DNA of 64,000 nt from Bufo bufo (taxonomy: Eukaryota > Chordata > Amphibia > Anura > Bufonidae). Below the pieces are notes generated by a model. It was not told the origin of the DNA. It was given only the letters and a program-made list of their open reading frames with translations, and made no database searches. Below, one piece after another: positions 23,048 through 35,341 of the stretch. The position numbers were made by a program, and so were the translations under genes. The stretch's first letter is position 1. Every line of letters starts with the position of its first letter. The stretch spans positions 583,136,471 to 583,200,470 of the forward strand of contig NC_053390.1 of assembly GCF_905171765.1 (NCBI RefSeq), in the 5' to 3' direction.

Positions 23048-23826
23048 TTAAAGGGCTTCTGTCACTCCACTAAAGCCTTTTTTTTTTTTTGTGGCTACTT
23101 ATAATCCCTATAATGCGATATATCAATACATAATGTTATTAATCATTTTGGTTCAGTAGTTAATTCAAAAAACAGACTTTTATCATATGTAAATTACCTG
23201 TCTACCAGCAAGTAGGGCGGCTACTTGCTGGTAGCAGCCGCATCCTCCTTTCATAATGACGCCCTCTCCTCATGTTGATTGACAGGGCCAGCGAATGCGC
23301 TCATCCTCTGACTGGCCCTGTCTGCGTTTTAAATCTCGTGCCTTCGCCGTACCGGTCTTCAGTCGGCGCAGGCGCACTGAGAGGAGGATGTTTGCTCGGC
23401 CGCTCCTTCCTCAATGCGCCTGCGCCGATGACATCACATCTACACCCGGCGCAGGCGCATTGAGGATGGAGCGGCCGAGCGAGCGTCCTCCCCTCAGTCC
23501 GCCTGCGCCGACTGAAGACAGGTACGGCGCAGGCGCCAGATTTTGAATGCAGACAGGGCCAGCTAGAGAACGAGCGCATTTGCTGGCCCTGTCAATCAAC
23601 ATGAGGAGGGGGCGTCATTATGAAAGGAGGATGCGGCTGCTACCAGCAAGTAGCCGCCGTACTTGCTGCTAGACAGGTAATTTGCATATGATAAAAGTCA
23701 GTTTTTTTAATTAACTACTGAACCAAAATGATTAATAACATTATGTATTGATATATCGCATTATAGGGATTATAAGTAGCCAAAAAAAAAAAAAATGACT
23801 TTAGTGGAGTGACAGAAGCCCTTTAA
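23048..23826. mobile_element. T2-type fold-back MITE with GC-rich core
   Basis: A nearly complete palindrome: TTAAAGGGCTTCTGTCACTC on the left, its inverse GAGTGACAGAAGCCCTTTAA on the right. The arms are over 300 bases long. The core (about 23290-23600) is GC-rich, with repeated GGCGCAGGCGCA words and one TGACATCA at 23429. Overlapping frames of 60-90 residues on both strands are mirror images and not genes. Confidence 0.85.
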
Positions 23827-24645
23827 TGACCAGACCACTTTTTACAATTCTGCACTACACTACTTTCACGGTTTATTGCTCGGTCATACAACTTACTACC
23901 CAAATTAATTTTACCTCCTTTTCTTCTCACAAATACAGCTTTCTTTTGGTGGTATTTGATTGCTGCTAAGATTTTTAGTTTTTCCGATATTAATCAAAAT
24001 AGGCTGCAATTTTCTCAAAAAAAGTGTATTTTTAACTTTCTCTGGTTAAATTGTTCAAATATAATTACATTTCTATACAAGTTTGTGTCAGAATTTATTG
24101 TGCTGCATGTCTTTGATAAAAAAAAATCCAATAAGTGTATATTTATTGGTTTGCGCAAAAGTTATAGCATTTACAAACTATGGTACAAAAATGGGAATTT
24201 CCGCATTTTGAAGCAGCTCTGACTTTCTGAGCACCTGTCATGTTTCTTGAGGTGCTAGAATGCCAGGATAGTATAAATAGCCCCCAAATGACCCCATTTT
24301 AGAAAGAAGACACAGTAGTATTCGCAGAGGGGCATGGTGAGTTCATGTATGATTTTTTTTTTTTTCACAAGTTAGCGGAAAATGACACTTTCTGAGAAAA
24401 AAAATAAAATAATAAAGTTTCCATTTCTGTTAACTTCTGGCAAAAAAATATAAAATCTCCAACGGACTCACTATGCCCCTCTATAAAATATAAAATCTCC
24501 CACGGACTCACTATGTCTACTTTCCGAAATGGGGTCATTTGTGGGGTGTGTTTACTGTTCTGGCATTTTGGGCGGGGCTAAATTGTGAGCAACCCTGTAA
24601 AGCCTAAAGGTACTCATTGGACTTTCGGCCTTTTTACGCACCTAG

Positions 24646-24920
24646 GCTGCAAAAAAGTGTCACACATGTGGTATGGCCGTACTCAGTAGAAGTAGGGCAA
24701 TGTGTTTTGGGGTGTATTTTTACATATACCCATGATGGGTGAGAGAAATATCTCTGTAAATTGACAACTTTGTATAATTTTTTTTTTAAAGTTGTCATTT
24801 ACAGAGATATTTCTCACACACAGTATGGGTATATGTAAAAATACACCCCAAAACACATTTCCCTACTTCTCCTGAGTACGGTGATACCACATGTGTGACA
24901 CTTTTTTGCAGCCTAGGTGC
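24646..24920. repeat. Internal inverted repeat
   Basis: CACCTAGGCTGCAAAAAAGTG at the left faces its inverse CACTTTTTTGCAGCCTAGGTG at the right, with arms of about 125 bases around a T-rich loop. It is part of the TTAA element at 23015-26953. Confidence 0.85.
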
Positions 24921-25319
24921 ACAAAGGGGCCCAAATTCCAATGAGTACCTTTAGGATTTCACAGGGCATTTTTTACGCATTTGGATTCCAAATACCCCAC
25001 ATGTGACCCCATTTTGGAAAGAAGACACCCCAAGGTATTCCGTGAGGGGCATGGCGAGTTTATAGAAGATTATTTTTTTTGGTACTAGTTAGCGGAAATT
25101 GATTTTTTTAAGTTTTTTCTCACAAAGTCTCCCTTTCCGCTAACTTGTGACAAAAAGTTCAATCTTTCATGGACTCAATATGCCCCTCAGCGACTACCTT
25201 GGGGTGTCTTCTTTCCAAAATGTGGTCATTTGTGGGGTGTTTGTACTGCCCTGGCATTTGAGGGTCTCCGCAATCATTACATGTATGGCCAGCATTAGGA
25301 GTTTCTGCTATTCTCCTTA

Positions 25320-25646
25320 GGCCTCATGCACAAGACCGTTGTTTGGGTCCGCATCCGAGCCGCCGTTTTGGCGGCTCGGATGCGGACCGATTCATTTCAA
25401 TGGGGCCGCAAAAGATGTGGACAGCACTCCGTGTGCTGTCCGCATCCGTGGCTCCATTCCGCGGCCCCGCTAAAAAAATATAACATGTCCTATTCTTGTC
25501 CGCGTTTTGCGGACAAGAATAGGCATTTATATTGCCGACGCCCGTTCCGTTCTGCAAATTGCGGAAGTCAACGCGGGCGCCTTCCACTTTTGGCGCATTC
25601 GCAGTTTGCGGACAGCAAAAAACGGCACGGTCATGTGCATGAGGCC
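25320..25646. mobile_element. PIF/Harbinger-type MITE
   Basis: Ends GGCCTCATGCACAAGACCG and CGGTCATGTGCATGAGGCC, flanked by TTA (25317-25319, 25647-25649). The interior has several short palindromes of GGACAAGAATAGG and GCGGACC words. The 138- and 109-residue frames on the two strands come from the palindromes. Confidence 0.8.
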
Positions 25647-26169
25647 TTATATTGAGCATACGGGTAATGAGATTTTTTTTTTTTCGTTCAGCCTCTGGGC
25701 TGAAAGAAAAAATGAACGGCACAGATTTCTTCATTCGCATCGATCAATGTGGATGAAAAAATCTCTGCCAAAAAATGTGTAAAAAAAAAAAAAAAAGCTG
25801 CGATCGCTAATAAAGATCCAAAAAGCTCAAAAGTGATCTTTTTAGCGCCGCAGCGATTTTACTGTGTTTTTGCAGTGATCAGAAAAAAAACATTTCTGTC
25901 ACTGCGGTGGGGCGGACTGAACGCAAGTGTACGCACAAGATCAGGCCTGATCGGGCGAACACTGCGTTTTTTGTAGAGCCTAAGGTGACCCTAATGTACT
26001 GATATAGATCTGATTGCGATCAGTCTTGATCACTTACAGATACTATATAGTACTAGTGCTGATTAGCGACAGCGATGACGCTAATCAGCGACTAATCAGT
26101 GACTGCGGTGCAGTGGGTACTATCTACCTAACAAGTGGCTAACTAACTGGCGGTGATAAGGGACCCTTA

Positions 26170-26493
26170 GGCCCCATTCACACGTCCGCAATTCTGCGGA
26201 ACGGAATTGCGGACCCATTCATTTCTATGGGGACAGACTTTGTCCTGCTCGGATCCGGAATTGCGGATCTGCACTTCCGGGTCCGCACTTCCGTTCCGCA
26301 AAAATATAGAACATGTCCTATTCTTGTCCGCAATTGCGGACAAGAAAAGGCATTTTCTATATAGTTCTGGCAATGTGCGGATCCGCAAAATGCGGAAAGC
26401 ACATTGCCGGTGTCTGTGTTTTGCGGATCCTCGATGTCCGTGTTTTGCGGATTCGCGGATCCGCGAAACACATACGGACGTCTGAATGGAGCC
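26170..26493. mobile_element. PIF/Harbinger-type MITE
   Basis: Ends GGCCCCATTCACACGTCCG and CGGACGTCTGAATGGAGCC, flanked by TTA (26167-26169, 26494-26496). It shares interior words with the MITE at 25320 but has different outer bases, so it is a sister family. Confidence 0.8.
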
Positions 26494-28139
26494 TTACAGG
26501 GGGGTGATCAATGACAGGGGGGTGATCAGGGAGTCTATATGGGGTGATCAGGGGTTAATAAGGGGTTAATAAGTGACAGGGGGGGGGGGTTGTAGTGTAG
26601 TGTGGTGATTGGTGCTACTTACAGAGCTGCCTGTGTCCTCTAGTGGTCGATCCAAGCAAAAGGGACCACTAGAGGACCAGGTAGCAGATATATCAGACGC
26701 TGTTACCAAAACAGCGTCTAATATACCTTTCTGGGGTTAAAAAAATCGCATCTACAGCCTGCCAGCGAATGATCGCCGCTGGCAGGCTGTAGTTCAACTC
26801 GTTTACCTTGCAATCCTGTGAACGCGCGCTCCTGTGAGTGCGCGTTCACAGGAATTCTCGGATCACGCGAGATGACGCATCGATGCGTCCAGGAGGAATA
26901 ACCAGGCCGCCCGCAGGAAGCATCCCTGCGTTAGGCAGTCGGGAGGTGGTTAATAGCTAAATGCATTCTCCGGGTTATAACAATTCTGGAGCATCTATTC
27001 TTATGGCTCTATGTTGTACCATTCCTTTATCATTTCTACTAGATTGTATGAATGAATTGCTAGCAGCCTGCAGTAAGGGTACAGAGGGGGGTTAACCAGT
27101 TGGGGGAGGGGTGTCCCTGCATAGTCTCACTTTATCCAGTCAGTGTTGCCATCATCAGACTGTGCAGAGATCTACCTCCAACTGGTTAACACCCCTCTTT
27201 ACCCTTTCTGCAGACTGTTTGCAATTCATTCATAACTTCTAGCAGAAATAATACAATAATTGCACAACATAGAGCGATAAGAATAGATGCTCCAGAATTT
27301 ACATTACATGGGGAATGCATGTAGCTATTAAATCAGGCATGTCAGGAGTGTTGACAGGTCCTCTTTAAGGTAATTATTCTTAAACTGCACTTCTCTAGCT
27401 GAATCTTGCACAAGCATCCAGGCATAAGGTATAACATTTCTCTTTCTGCAGTGCAACCTCAGGGCGGACTCTAATGTCAGACTATACTCTGCATCTTTTT
27501 TTTTTAACAGATTGAGATCTTTATTTATATAGTGCTAACTAGTGTTGGTCGAGCACCAAAGTGCTTGGGTGCTCGAGTAGAACACCTTGGGATGCTCGGG
27601 TGCTCTACAGAGCACCCGAGCACAATGGAAGTCAATGTGAGAACCCGAGCATTAAACCAGGAACCCCCTGCTCTGAAGAGGGGAGGGTGACTGGTTCATA
27701 GGAAAGGGTCAGAAATTTATGGAAACACCACCGAAATGGTTCAGGAACAGCATGGGGAGGATGTCTAAATGCATCTTGGACTTCCAGGTCGCTGCTGGGA
27801 ACGATGTTGTCCGAGTAGTACGCCACTTTTACAGACTGACAACAATACGCACCACACTGAAGATAAAATCGATTTTAGAGGAAAAATTGTTAGGAAACAT
27901 TCTTTCCTGTATATTTATTTGTATATAAAGTGCAAGTGCTGTCAAAATTACAAGGAATCGGCACTCCGATACAACCTGTATATCACATAAAGGAGGGTCT
28001 CATTCACATTGTGGTACAATTGTTCATGTAGTGGGACTCCTACACTCATAAAGCCTTTGCACTAAGGGAAAGGGCTGCCAAAAATTACAAGGAACCGGCA
28101 CTACAATACACCCTTTATTACACATAAAGGAGAATGAGA

Positions 28140-28310
28140 AATTATGATTGATGGCCTGCTGGTGACCCTCTAAAACATTATAGTTGAGGGCCTGCTGGTA
28201 ACCCTCAAAAACATTATGGGTGAGGGCCTGCTGGTGACCCTCTAAAACATTATGGGTGAGGGCCCGCTGCTGAGCTGACCCTATAAAACATTAGGAGCGA
28301 GGGCAGCTTA
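28140..28310 (+). repeat. Short minisatellite near hAT left end
   Basis: Four units of about 42 bases with GGCCTGCTGGTGACCCTC and AAAACATTATGGGTGAG. A longer array of the same unit is at 1108-1495. Confidence 0.75.
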
Positions 28311-28367
28311 AAAAGCATGTTGATATGATGGAGGAGGAGGAGGAGGACGAGAAAAGGGAGATTGAAC

Positions 28368-29576
28368 TGTGAGGAATATGGATCATTATTTACTGGCAGC
28401 CATAATTTTCATTTGATTCACCTTTGTCAGTGTACATGCAAAATAAGTTCTCTCTTCAACCCTCTGCTTGTCAGACAGCGGAGGTAGTGAACTCCACAGG
28501 GGTTCTAAATTCAAGGAGGCCACATGCGTACGAATTTACACCTCAACCAGTCAGCAAGGAACCAAGATGATGTGACAGGAAGAATCTCTTAGCATGAGGT
28601 CTAGTCCATTCCCCAGTTCAATCAAATCTAGCAGACAGCATGGAACCGGCGATTTATAAGGAATTATGAATCGCCCAGCAATCACAGGCACAAACCTGAT
28701 ACATATTTGTGTCCTTGTGGCCACGATGAACAGGCCCTTAGTGTGGTGGTGGGAGGCCAGGGAAGGGCGATATACATATCTCCCCACAGAAACCAAATAA
28801 CGGCACCATGCTTGGACTCTACTGGTAGCCGGAACCCAGGCGGATCCGTTGGTCCCAGAACCATCTCCCTGTGACCTTCTGGTCTGGAGCTATGAACCCT
28901 AAAGGGTTTTGTGGGTCATTTGCTGCCAGTCCAGCAAGCGGGCGTGTCTTTCTCTAAAAAGGGTCACATCGGAAACCTGGAAACTGCTGACATCACTGCA
29001 CCCCCGTGACTGCAGCCAAGGACTATTCCACCATCATAACCCAAAGGAACATTCATCTACCCAGTAACCGACTTGTACTGTGTGTAATCCTGTTTGTACC
29101 ACACTACCTGTATTCGTAACCTCAGACCACTGTATATATTCTTTGTGTATAGTGTGTTATCTAGTGTGCCCTTAAGGCGATTAAATATATAATTTAATCT
29201 TGTGCTGTCTTGTATCTCGATCACGAATCCCCATGTACGTGTTTCGGCCTAGTTATAAGCTACCGAGGGGTGGTTTCTCACCCTATATAATCCCGTTAGC
29301 GGACCGGGCTTATATCAAACGAGAAGCTGGTGACAGATTTCCCGGGCTGAGGAAGCACTGTTTCACTAGGGCAGTGACCAGGCTCACTCAGCTTGTTGCC
29401 TCTCTGTGCCCGTGTGGACAGGAGGAGTCGGTGTAAACTGTACCAAGCTGACCTTACCCGCTCCTCCGGGAGGACAAAACGTCACGTCTTGGTAACCAGT
29501 GACGATACCGTATCTCGTGAGCTCAACGTAGTTGACTTCCAACTTCAAGCGGGCAGGAAGGGCGGTATCCCTCACA
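28368..29576 (+). mobile_element. Solo LTR, same family as 5892-7204
   Basis: Starts TGTGAGGAATATGG, ends GGTATCCCTCACA. The outer TGTGAGG and CCTCACA are inverted. TGAAC is present at 28363-28367 and 29577-29581, a 5-bp target duplication. It is homologous along its length to the LTR in the gypsy integrase. There is no internal region. Confidence 0.9.
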
Positions 29577-29669
29577 TGAACCATATATCCTTTTTTGTGG
29601 TGGAAGGGGTGAATGGGAATACAGTGTATTCAATACACCATAAAAGCCACATTTAGAGTGCCTTTATGT

Positions 29670-32600
29670 TCAGCCGCTTTCCTCTGGTGGAGTAGAGAAG
29701 TCAGGCGAAATCCAGGCCTTGTTCATTTTTATAAGAGTCAACCGGTCAGCATTTTCAGTTGACAGGCGGATGCGCTTATCAATTATTATGCCCCCAGCAG
29801 CACTAAATAGACTCTCTGACAAAACGCTGGCGGCGGTGCAGGCCAGCACCTCCAAGGCATAGAGCGCCAGTTTGTGCCATGTGTCCAGCTTGGACACCCA
29901 ATAGTTGTAAGGCACAGAGGGATCACTGAGGACGCTGACACGGTCTGCTACGTACTCCTTCACCAGCTTCCAACATTTTTCCCTCCTTGTGACACTAGGC
30001 CACGCATCAGGTTGAGGGTGCTGGCGAGGTGTCATAAAACTGTCCCAGGCCTTGGAGAGTGTTGCCCTGCCTCTGTTGGAACTGCTGTGTGTTCCCCTCA
30101 TCTCTCCTTCTCTGTCGGCCAAGGAACTACATACTCTGCAGCCAGCTGGAAATTTTTTAAGCAATTTTTACACAAGGACCTTCTGGTATTGCATTATTTT
30201 GCTCGTCCTCTCTACCAGAGGAATAAGAGATGAGAAGTTATTTTTGTAGCAGGGGTCAAGAAGGATGAACAACCAGTAATCGGTGTTGTCCAAAATGAGT
30301 ACAACGCGAGGGTCACAGGAAAGGCAGCCTAACATAAAGTCAGCCATGTGTGCCAGAGTCCCAACAGACAAGTAGTGTTGAGCAAGCATGCTCGGTCGAA
30401 TACTGGGTGTGCTCGAGTACAATGAAAGTCAATGGGAGACCCTAACATCAAACCAGGCACCCCCTTCTCTGAAGAAGAGAGGGTGTCTGGTTCACAAAAA
30501 AAAGTTAGAAATTGATGGAAACTCCATAAAAATGGTTTAGAAACAGCATTAGGAGGATGGCTGGATACATCTTGGACTCCTATTACCTATGACATACAAT
30601 GAACATCCACACAAAGGCTATATGCAAAAAGCCGGGTATGTGAAAGTCAACAATCTATCCATGAAGCAGACAACATACCTTACAATGGCTGCCTTGTGCA
30701 CTATGAGACATTCCAAACCAGCTCTCATCTGACTGAGAGCCAGTAAGCCTCAAAGTTGCTTCATACCTGTTGGATGGCTTAGGTGGACCTACGCACCTAG
30801 ATCAATATCATGAGGGTAACAAAAAGTTTTCTGATTGCCCTTGCATAATATTCAATGACCTTTCTATACAGTTTTGTCATGTAAACTCATTTGCATAAAC
30901 ATGGGAATATGGGAAAGACATGCAAATGAGCAGAATCGGCCTTGTTTTTCCGCTGATAAACCACTTGCCTGGAAAATTTGCGATTAGAAGATTAGCAATC
31001 TACACTACTCATGAAAAGGGCCATCTAGTCTTGTCATAAGACTATGAAACTAATAGATGGTGCTGTTCATGAGTCATGAACAGCGTCATCTATTGGTTTT
31101 ATAGTCTTATGACAAGACTAATAATCTTGTCATAAGACTATAAAATCAATAGATGGCGCTGTTCATCTTGTTGGTGCGCTAGTAAGTGGAGCACCCTGCT
31201 CAAAAGAGTTCACACACCGTTTAGCACTCAGTCTATAATAGCCTGCGCTGACACTGAGGTGTATATCGGAATGCTGCTATCATTCACACATCTTCTAGCG
31301 CTTTATCTGCGGTAATATAAGCTTGCTATGATGTATCTGAGGACTGTTGCCCTGCTTATAATGACTCATGAACAGCGCCATCTATTGGTTTCATAGTCTT
31401 ATAACAAGACTATGAATCCAATAAATAGCACTGTTCATGAGTAGTGTAGATCGCGAATAGCACTGTTCATGAGTAGTGTAGATATTCTAATCGCAAATTT
31501 TTCATGCAAATGGTTTTTCAGCTGAAAAACAAGGCAGATTCTGCTCATTTGCATGTCTTTCCCATATGCCCATGTTTATGCAAATGAGTTTACATGGTGC
31601 TCCATCAACACCACAGACAAGACTTTGCTGTCATATCAGGTTGATGACTCTCAATCTCCTCATCCTCTTCTTCCTCTTTAAGAAACCGCTGAACCACTAG
31701 GTTGAACACCTGGCCTAGGCATGGTATGTGTGTGAGGTTGCCAAGCCCCAAAGCCGCCACCAAGTTACGGCCATTAACAGACCCAACCATTCGTGGTTGC
31801 AGGTTGAGTGGCAAGAGCCACAGCTTAGTCTGGTCCCTTATCCCCTGCCACAGCTCTGCGGCGGTGTGCTGTTTGTCACCTAAGCAGATCCGTTTAAGAT
31901 TGGCCTGTTGCCGCTTCCCCACTGCAGTGCTACACTGCTTCCAGCTATTGACTGATGGCTGACTGGTGCTACAAGATCAGAATACAGAGGTGAAAGTGGC
32001 GGAAATACTGATGGATGTAGGGCCCGCAATCCTTGGCGTTGGTAGCTTCTACGACTCCCTCCCGGCCTCCACAACGTTCACCCAGTGTACCATCATGGAA
32101 ATGTAGCATCCCTGGCCAAAAGCACTTGTCTGTGTCAGTCATTAAGTGGACCTTCCCAATAACTGCGTTGGTCAGGGCACGGGTGATGTTGCGGGACACA
32201 AGATAGTGTAAGGCAGGGACGGCACACCGAGAAAATTTGTGGCGGCTGGGGACTGAGTAACGAGGGATGGCCACCATCATCATGCTGTGGAAAGCCTCAG
32301 TGTCCAGAAGCCTAAATGGCAAAATTTCTAGGGCCAGGAATTTGCTATGGTCTGTAGGTGGATGGCTGGGTATTTTCGCATTCATTCAAAGGCCTGGGGT
32401 ATGGACATCTGTACGCTGCGCTGGGACACAGAAGTGCATGTGCTAGATGATGGTGCTTGCAAAGGTCCAGGCGCATGGTGGGAGGCATCCAGGCCTGTGT
32501 CTTGGACAGGTGATTGGCCAGCACGTAACACAGGGGAAGAGGAGGCAGTGGTGTGACCCACAGACACTGGTTGTGGACCCAGGCATTCGGTCCACCTATT

Positions 32601-32720
32601 AGGACAGATTTCAAATGCTAATTCTTTTATCGTCCGCACTTTTCTCAAAAAAGCGACAGACTGTGGAAAACGCACCCCTTGGCAAGAGAGATTGCCACAA
32701 GGGGGTGCTCCGGGAACAGT
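29670..32720 (-). pseudogene. hAT transposase pseudogene
   Basis: Read from right to left. A BED-finger-like stretch (VCRFFEKSADDKRISI, about 32700-32600) comes first. Next is a core part with LPFRLLDTEAFHSMM, PRYSVPSRHKF and VHLMTDT (32350-32130). Then VGSVNGRNLVAALGLG and HIPCLGQVFNLVVQRFL (31850-31690), the region around the second acidic residue. Last is the dimerisation region with SESLFSAAGG and RIRLSTENADRL (about 29820-29740). A nested hAT at 30373-31613 cuts the gene between VVQRFL and the TLAHMADFMLG segment. Several frameshifts make it non-functional. The N-terminal start is not certain. Confidence 0.8.
30373..31613. mobile_element. Nested non-autonomous hAT element
   Basis: Starts TAGTGTTGAGCAAGCATGC and ends CATCAACACCA. 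CAGACAAG occurs directly before (30365-30372) and after (31614-31621), an 8-bp target duplication. It breaks the transposase of the host hAT. It contains a fold-back at 30878-31594 (ATGTAAACTCATTTGCAT on the left, its inverse on the right) with several internal inverted copies of CTTGTCATAAGACTATAA. Confidence 0.8.
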
Positions 32721-33589
32721 TGCGGGCCTGTTTTTGTGGCCCGCCTTCTCCCTTTTGCCACCCCACTGCCTCTTCCAGCCTGTTGCGGTGCTATGTATCC
32801 CTACACCTCTCTACTGCTGTCCTTGCTCGACTTGCCACCTTTCCAGGTTGGGTCAGTGACTTCATTGTCCAGCACCTCCTCTTCCACTTATTCACTCTGG
32901 TCATCCTCCTGACTTGTTGACCTAACAACAACCTCAATTATTGACACTGTGTCTCATCCTCATCATAAACCTCTTGAGACACTAATTGCGGTTGACTTAT
33001 TGGCAACTGTGTCTCATCATCATCATCCACCTCGTGAAACACTAATTACCGTTCCCCACCGTTGTTTTCTTCTGACTGTGGATTCTCCAGAGTTTAAGAA
33101 TCAGGGCACATGGTTTCCTCATGTCCCTCTTCAAGCGGTCTTGGCGAGAGGCCCAAATTAAGGAATGGTGATAAAAACAGCTCCTCGAAATATCACTTGT
33201 TTGCCAAGACTCTCCATGGTGAGTGGAAGGAGTATCAGGGTGAGGATTCTGCTGACCAGACTCTTGGCTACTCTTGGCTACTGAGACTGGACTTTGTGGA
33301 GGACAGGGTGGTGCTAAACCAACTGGAAGCATTATCTGCTGCAATCCAACCGACCACCTGGTCACACTGAAGTGACTTTGAAAGTGGTGTCCTGCACTGC
33401 AAACTGGGACATGAAGCAAGGTATCGTGGATGAGTGTGTTTCTTGTGCTCTGGCAGCAGGCACAGTTTCACTGCGCCCAGGATCACGGCCTCTGTGTGCA
33501 CCGTAACCAGCACAGCACTTCCCCGTCCCTTAATGCTAGTCTTGCACATACTAAATGGTATATATGCTTGCAAGTATGTCACATGTACA

Positions 33590-34140
33590 GTAGCGCAGGT
33601 TTTGTAAGTTTTTTGCGCAAATAAAGTACACAGAAAGTCACAGATATTTTTAGGATGCGCACACGTTAAACAGGAGGTATAGCGCAAGTAATGTCGCTGT
33701 CAACACCGCCAAATAACAAAATACACTGAATAAATGTCACTGATATTTAGGATGCGCACACGTTAAACAGGAAGTATAGCCGAAGTAATTTCGCTGTCAC
33801 CGCCACCTAATAAAAAAGTTACACTGAATGAATGCCACTGATATTTAGGATGTGCACACGTTAAACAGGAGGTATAGCGCAAGTAATGTCGCTGTCACCA
33901 GCAGCTAATAAAAAATTACACTGAATTAATGTCACTGATATTTAGGATGGGCAAACGTTATATAGAAGATATAGCACAGGTAATGTAACTGTCCACAGCA
34001 GACATTGTCTACGGAAAAAGTACACTGGCTGTCACAGATATTTTTATGCTGCGCAGACGTTAGACAGGAGATGTAGTGCAGATAATGTCACTGTCTGCAG
34101 CGGCCAAACAATTGCAAGCTATTTAGCGCAGATTGCACTA
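33590..34140 (+). repeat. Subterminal tandem repeat of the hAT, unit about 100 bp
   Basis: About five units. Each carries GATATTTAGGATGCGCACACG, then TTAAACAGG, then AGCGCAAGTAATGTCGCTGTC, with the last two units diverged. The array lies about 400 bases inside the right terminus, a usual place for transposase-binding repeats; binding is inferred. Confidence 0.8.
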
Positions 34141-34556
34141 AAAATATATATTTCTGCCAGATACAATAGTCTTTAAAAGGACTTTTGGGTCTATAACAAG
34201 TATAAAAACTAAAATATTGCTATTTCAATCCCTACACTATCTCTACCTTCTGCTCTCCAGCTTTCCCTGACTAATACTGAGCCAAACACGTGTCATCGGG
34301 TGCTATATAGCACCCGATGATGCGTTCCGGCCAGCCAATCACTGTAATGCCAGCAGCCAACATGGCTACGGCAATACAGTGAATGTCAGTACTCACCCGC
34401 ACGTTAATTGGCTGTGTAGCAGCCAACAAACGTGCAGGAAGGAGACTCGATCATCGTGCTCGAGCACACGCAGTATTTGGCCGAACATCGCGATGTGCTG
34501 AGCATCGGGATGCTCGAGCCGAACTAGTGGCATGCTCGCCCAACACTAGTGCTAAC

Positions 34557-34975
34557 ATATTCTATAGCACTTTACAATCAGAAGGTTCATGTACAGACAA
34601 AATCATACATTACATAGCAACAAAAACGTCAACAATTACAGTAGAACAAGAGGAATGAGGGCCCTGTTTGCAAGAGCTTACAATTTATGTATGCTTAAAA
34701 TTTGTCCTCTGTGGGCTATTTTATTCAGCTCTTCAAGTATTTCCAGAAAAGTATTTAAAAACTCCTCAGCATGTAGAAATGGAACTTTCTCACTACACCT
34801 CCTCTTTTACATCTGGCCTGCTTTTCCATGTAAAGTTATTTTTTGGCCTGGCCCTGGCTGACATCTAATCCAGAGCTAGCTTTTCTAACTGCTACCACAT
34901 TTTGCATCCATTCTCTTCACTGGCTCAGAATAGACTGGCTTGACCCCATTTAGCGGTGTCTCTGAATACGGCCTA
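34557..34975. other. No gene; repeat-like flank
   Basis: TATTCTATAGCACTTTACAA next to the hAT continues ATTTATATAGTGCTAAC at 27522-27539. The hAT therefore seems inserted into another dispersed repeat. No ORF with a motif. Confidence 0.4.
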
Positions 34976-35341
34976 TTAAAGGGGTTGTCCGGATTCAAAG
35001 CTGAACCCGGACATACCCTTATTTTCACCCAGGCAGTGTGTTCGGTGACGTCACCGGCTCTGTTGGGCGGGCTTTAGCACTGCCCTAGCCATTTTACTGG
35101 CTAGGGCAGCGCTAAAGCCCTCTTATCAGTGCCGGTGACATCATCAGGCTTCCTGGCAGCCCCATGGAGAGCCCCTGTATGTCACCGGAACTCCTAAAAA
35201 TGCCTTTGCCCTGCACGATTTAGCACATGGCAAAGGAGAGCATCGGAGCATGAACTGCTCCGATGCTCAAGTCAGGGGGGCTGCCTGGGTAAAAATGGGG
35301 ATATGTCCGGGTTCAGCTCTGAACCCGGACAACCCCTTTAA
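34976..35341. mobile_element. T2-type MITE
   Basis: Ends TTAAAGGGGTTGTCCGGATTC and GAACCCGGACAACCCCTTTAA, inverted, with TTAA at 34976-34979 and 35338-35341. There is a palindromic core GGGCGGGCTTTAGC / GCTAAAGCCCTC. No ORF. Confidence 0.85.

Larger units (their letters stand above)
23015..26953. mobile_element. TTAA-flanked piggyBac-like non-autonomous element
   Basis: Flanked by TTAA (23015-23018 and 26950-26953), with short inverted ends CCACCTC / GAGGTGG. It has a long non-coding interior with an inverted repeat at 24646-24920. It contains a T2 fold-back (23048-23826) and two Harbinger-type MITEs. No transposase. Assignment to piggyBac rests on the TTAA and the general build; a Kolobok origin cannot be excluded. 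Confidence 0.6.
22978..27368. mobile_element. T2/Kolobok-type TTAA element, opened by a nested insertion
   Basis: The left end TTAAAGTGAATCTGTCA and right end TGACAGGTCCTCTTTAA are imperfect inverted repeats with TTAA at both sides (22978-22981, 27365-27368). The interior left after removing the insertion (26954-27330) is itself palindromic: GGAGCATCTATTCTTATGGC faces its inverse near 27270-27295. Amphibian T2-type MITEs have TTAAAGG-like ends. The insertion at 23015-26953 separates the termini by 4.4 kb. Confidence 0.7.
27540..34548 (-). mobile_element. Complete hAT transposon, 7.0 kb
   Basis: Terminal inverted repeats TAGTGTTGGTCGAGCA (left) and TGCTCGCCCAACACTA (right), flanked by a perfect 8-bp duplication GTGCTAAC (27532-27539, 34549-34556). 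Both are hAT hallmarks. A minus-strand transposase with a BED-finger region and a hAT dimerisation region lies inside (29670-32720). Subterminal tandem repeats are at 28140-28310 and 33590-34140. A solo LTR (28368-29576) and a smaller hAT (30373-31613) are nested in it. Confidence 0.9.

Noticed and set aside
23272..23602. Four overlapping frames of 63-92 residues on both strands
   Set aside because: They are mirror images produced by the fold-back MITE.
25324..25782. Frames of 138, 109 and 91 residues
   Set aside because: They arise from the palindromic interior of a Harbinger-type MITE.
33042..33687. Minus-strand frames of 125 and 139 residues upstream of the hAT transposase
   Set aside because: No BED or other motif, and overlap with subterminal sequence; treated as non-coding.
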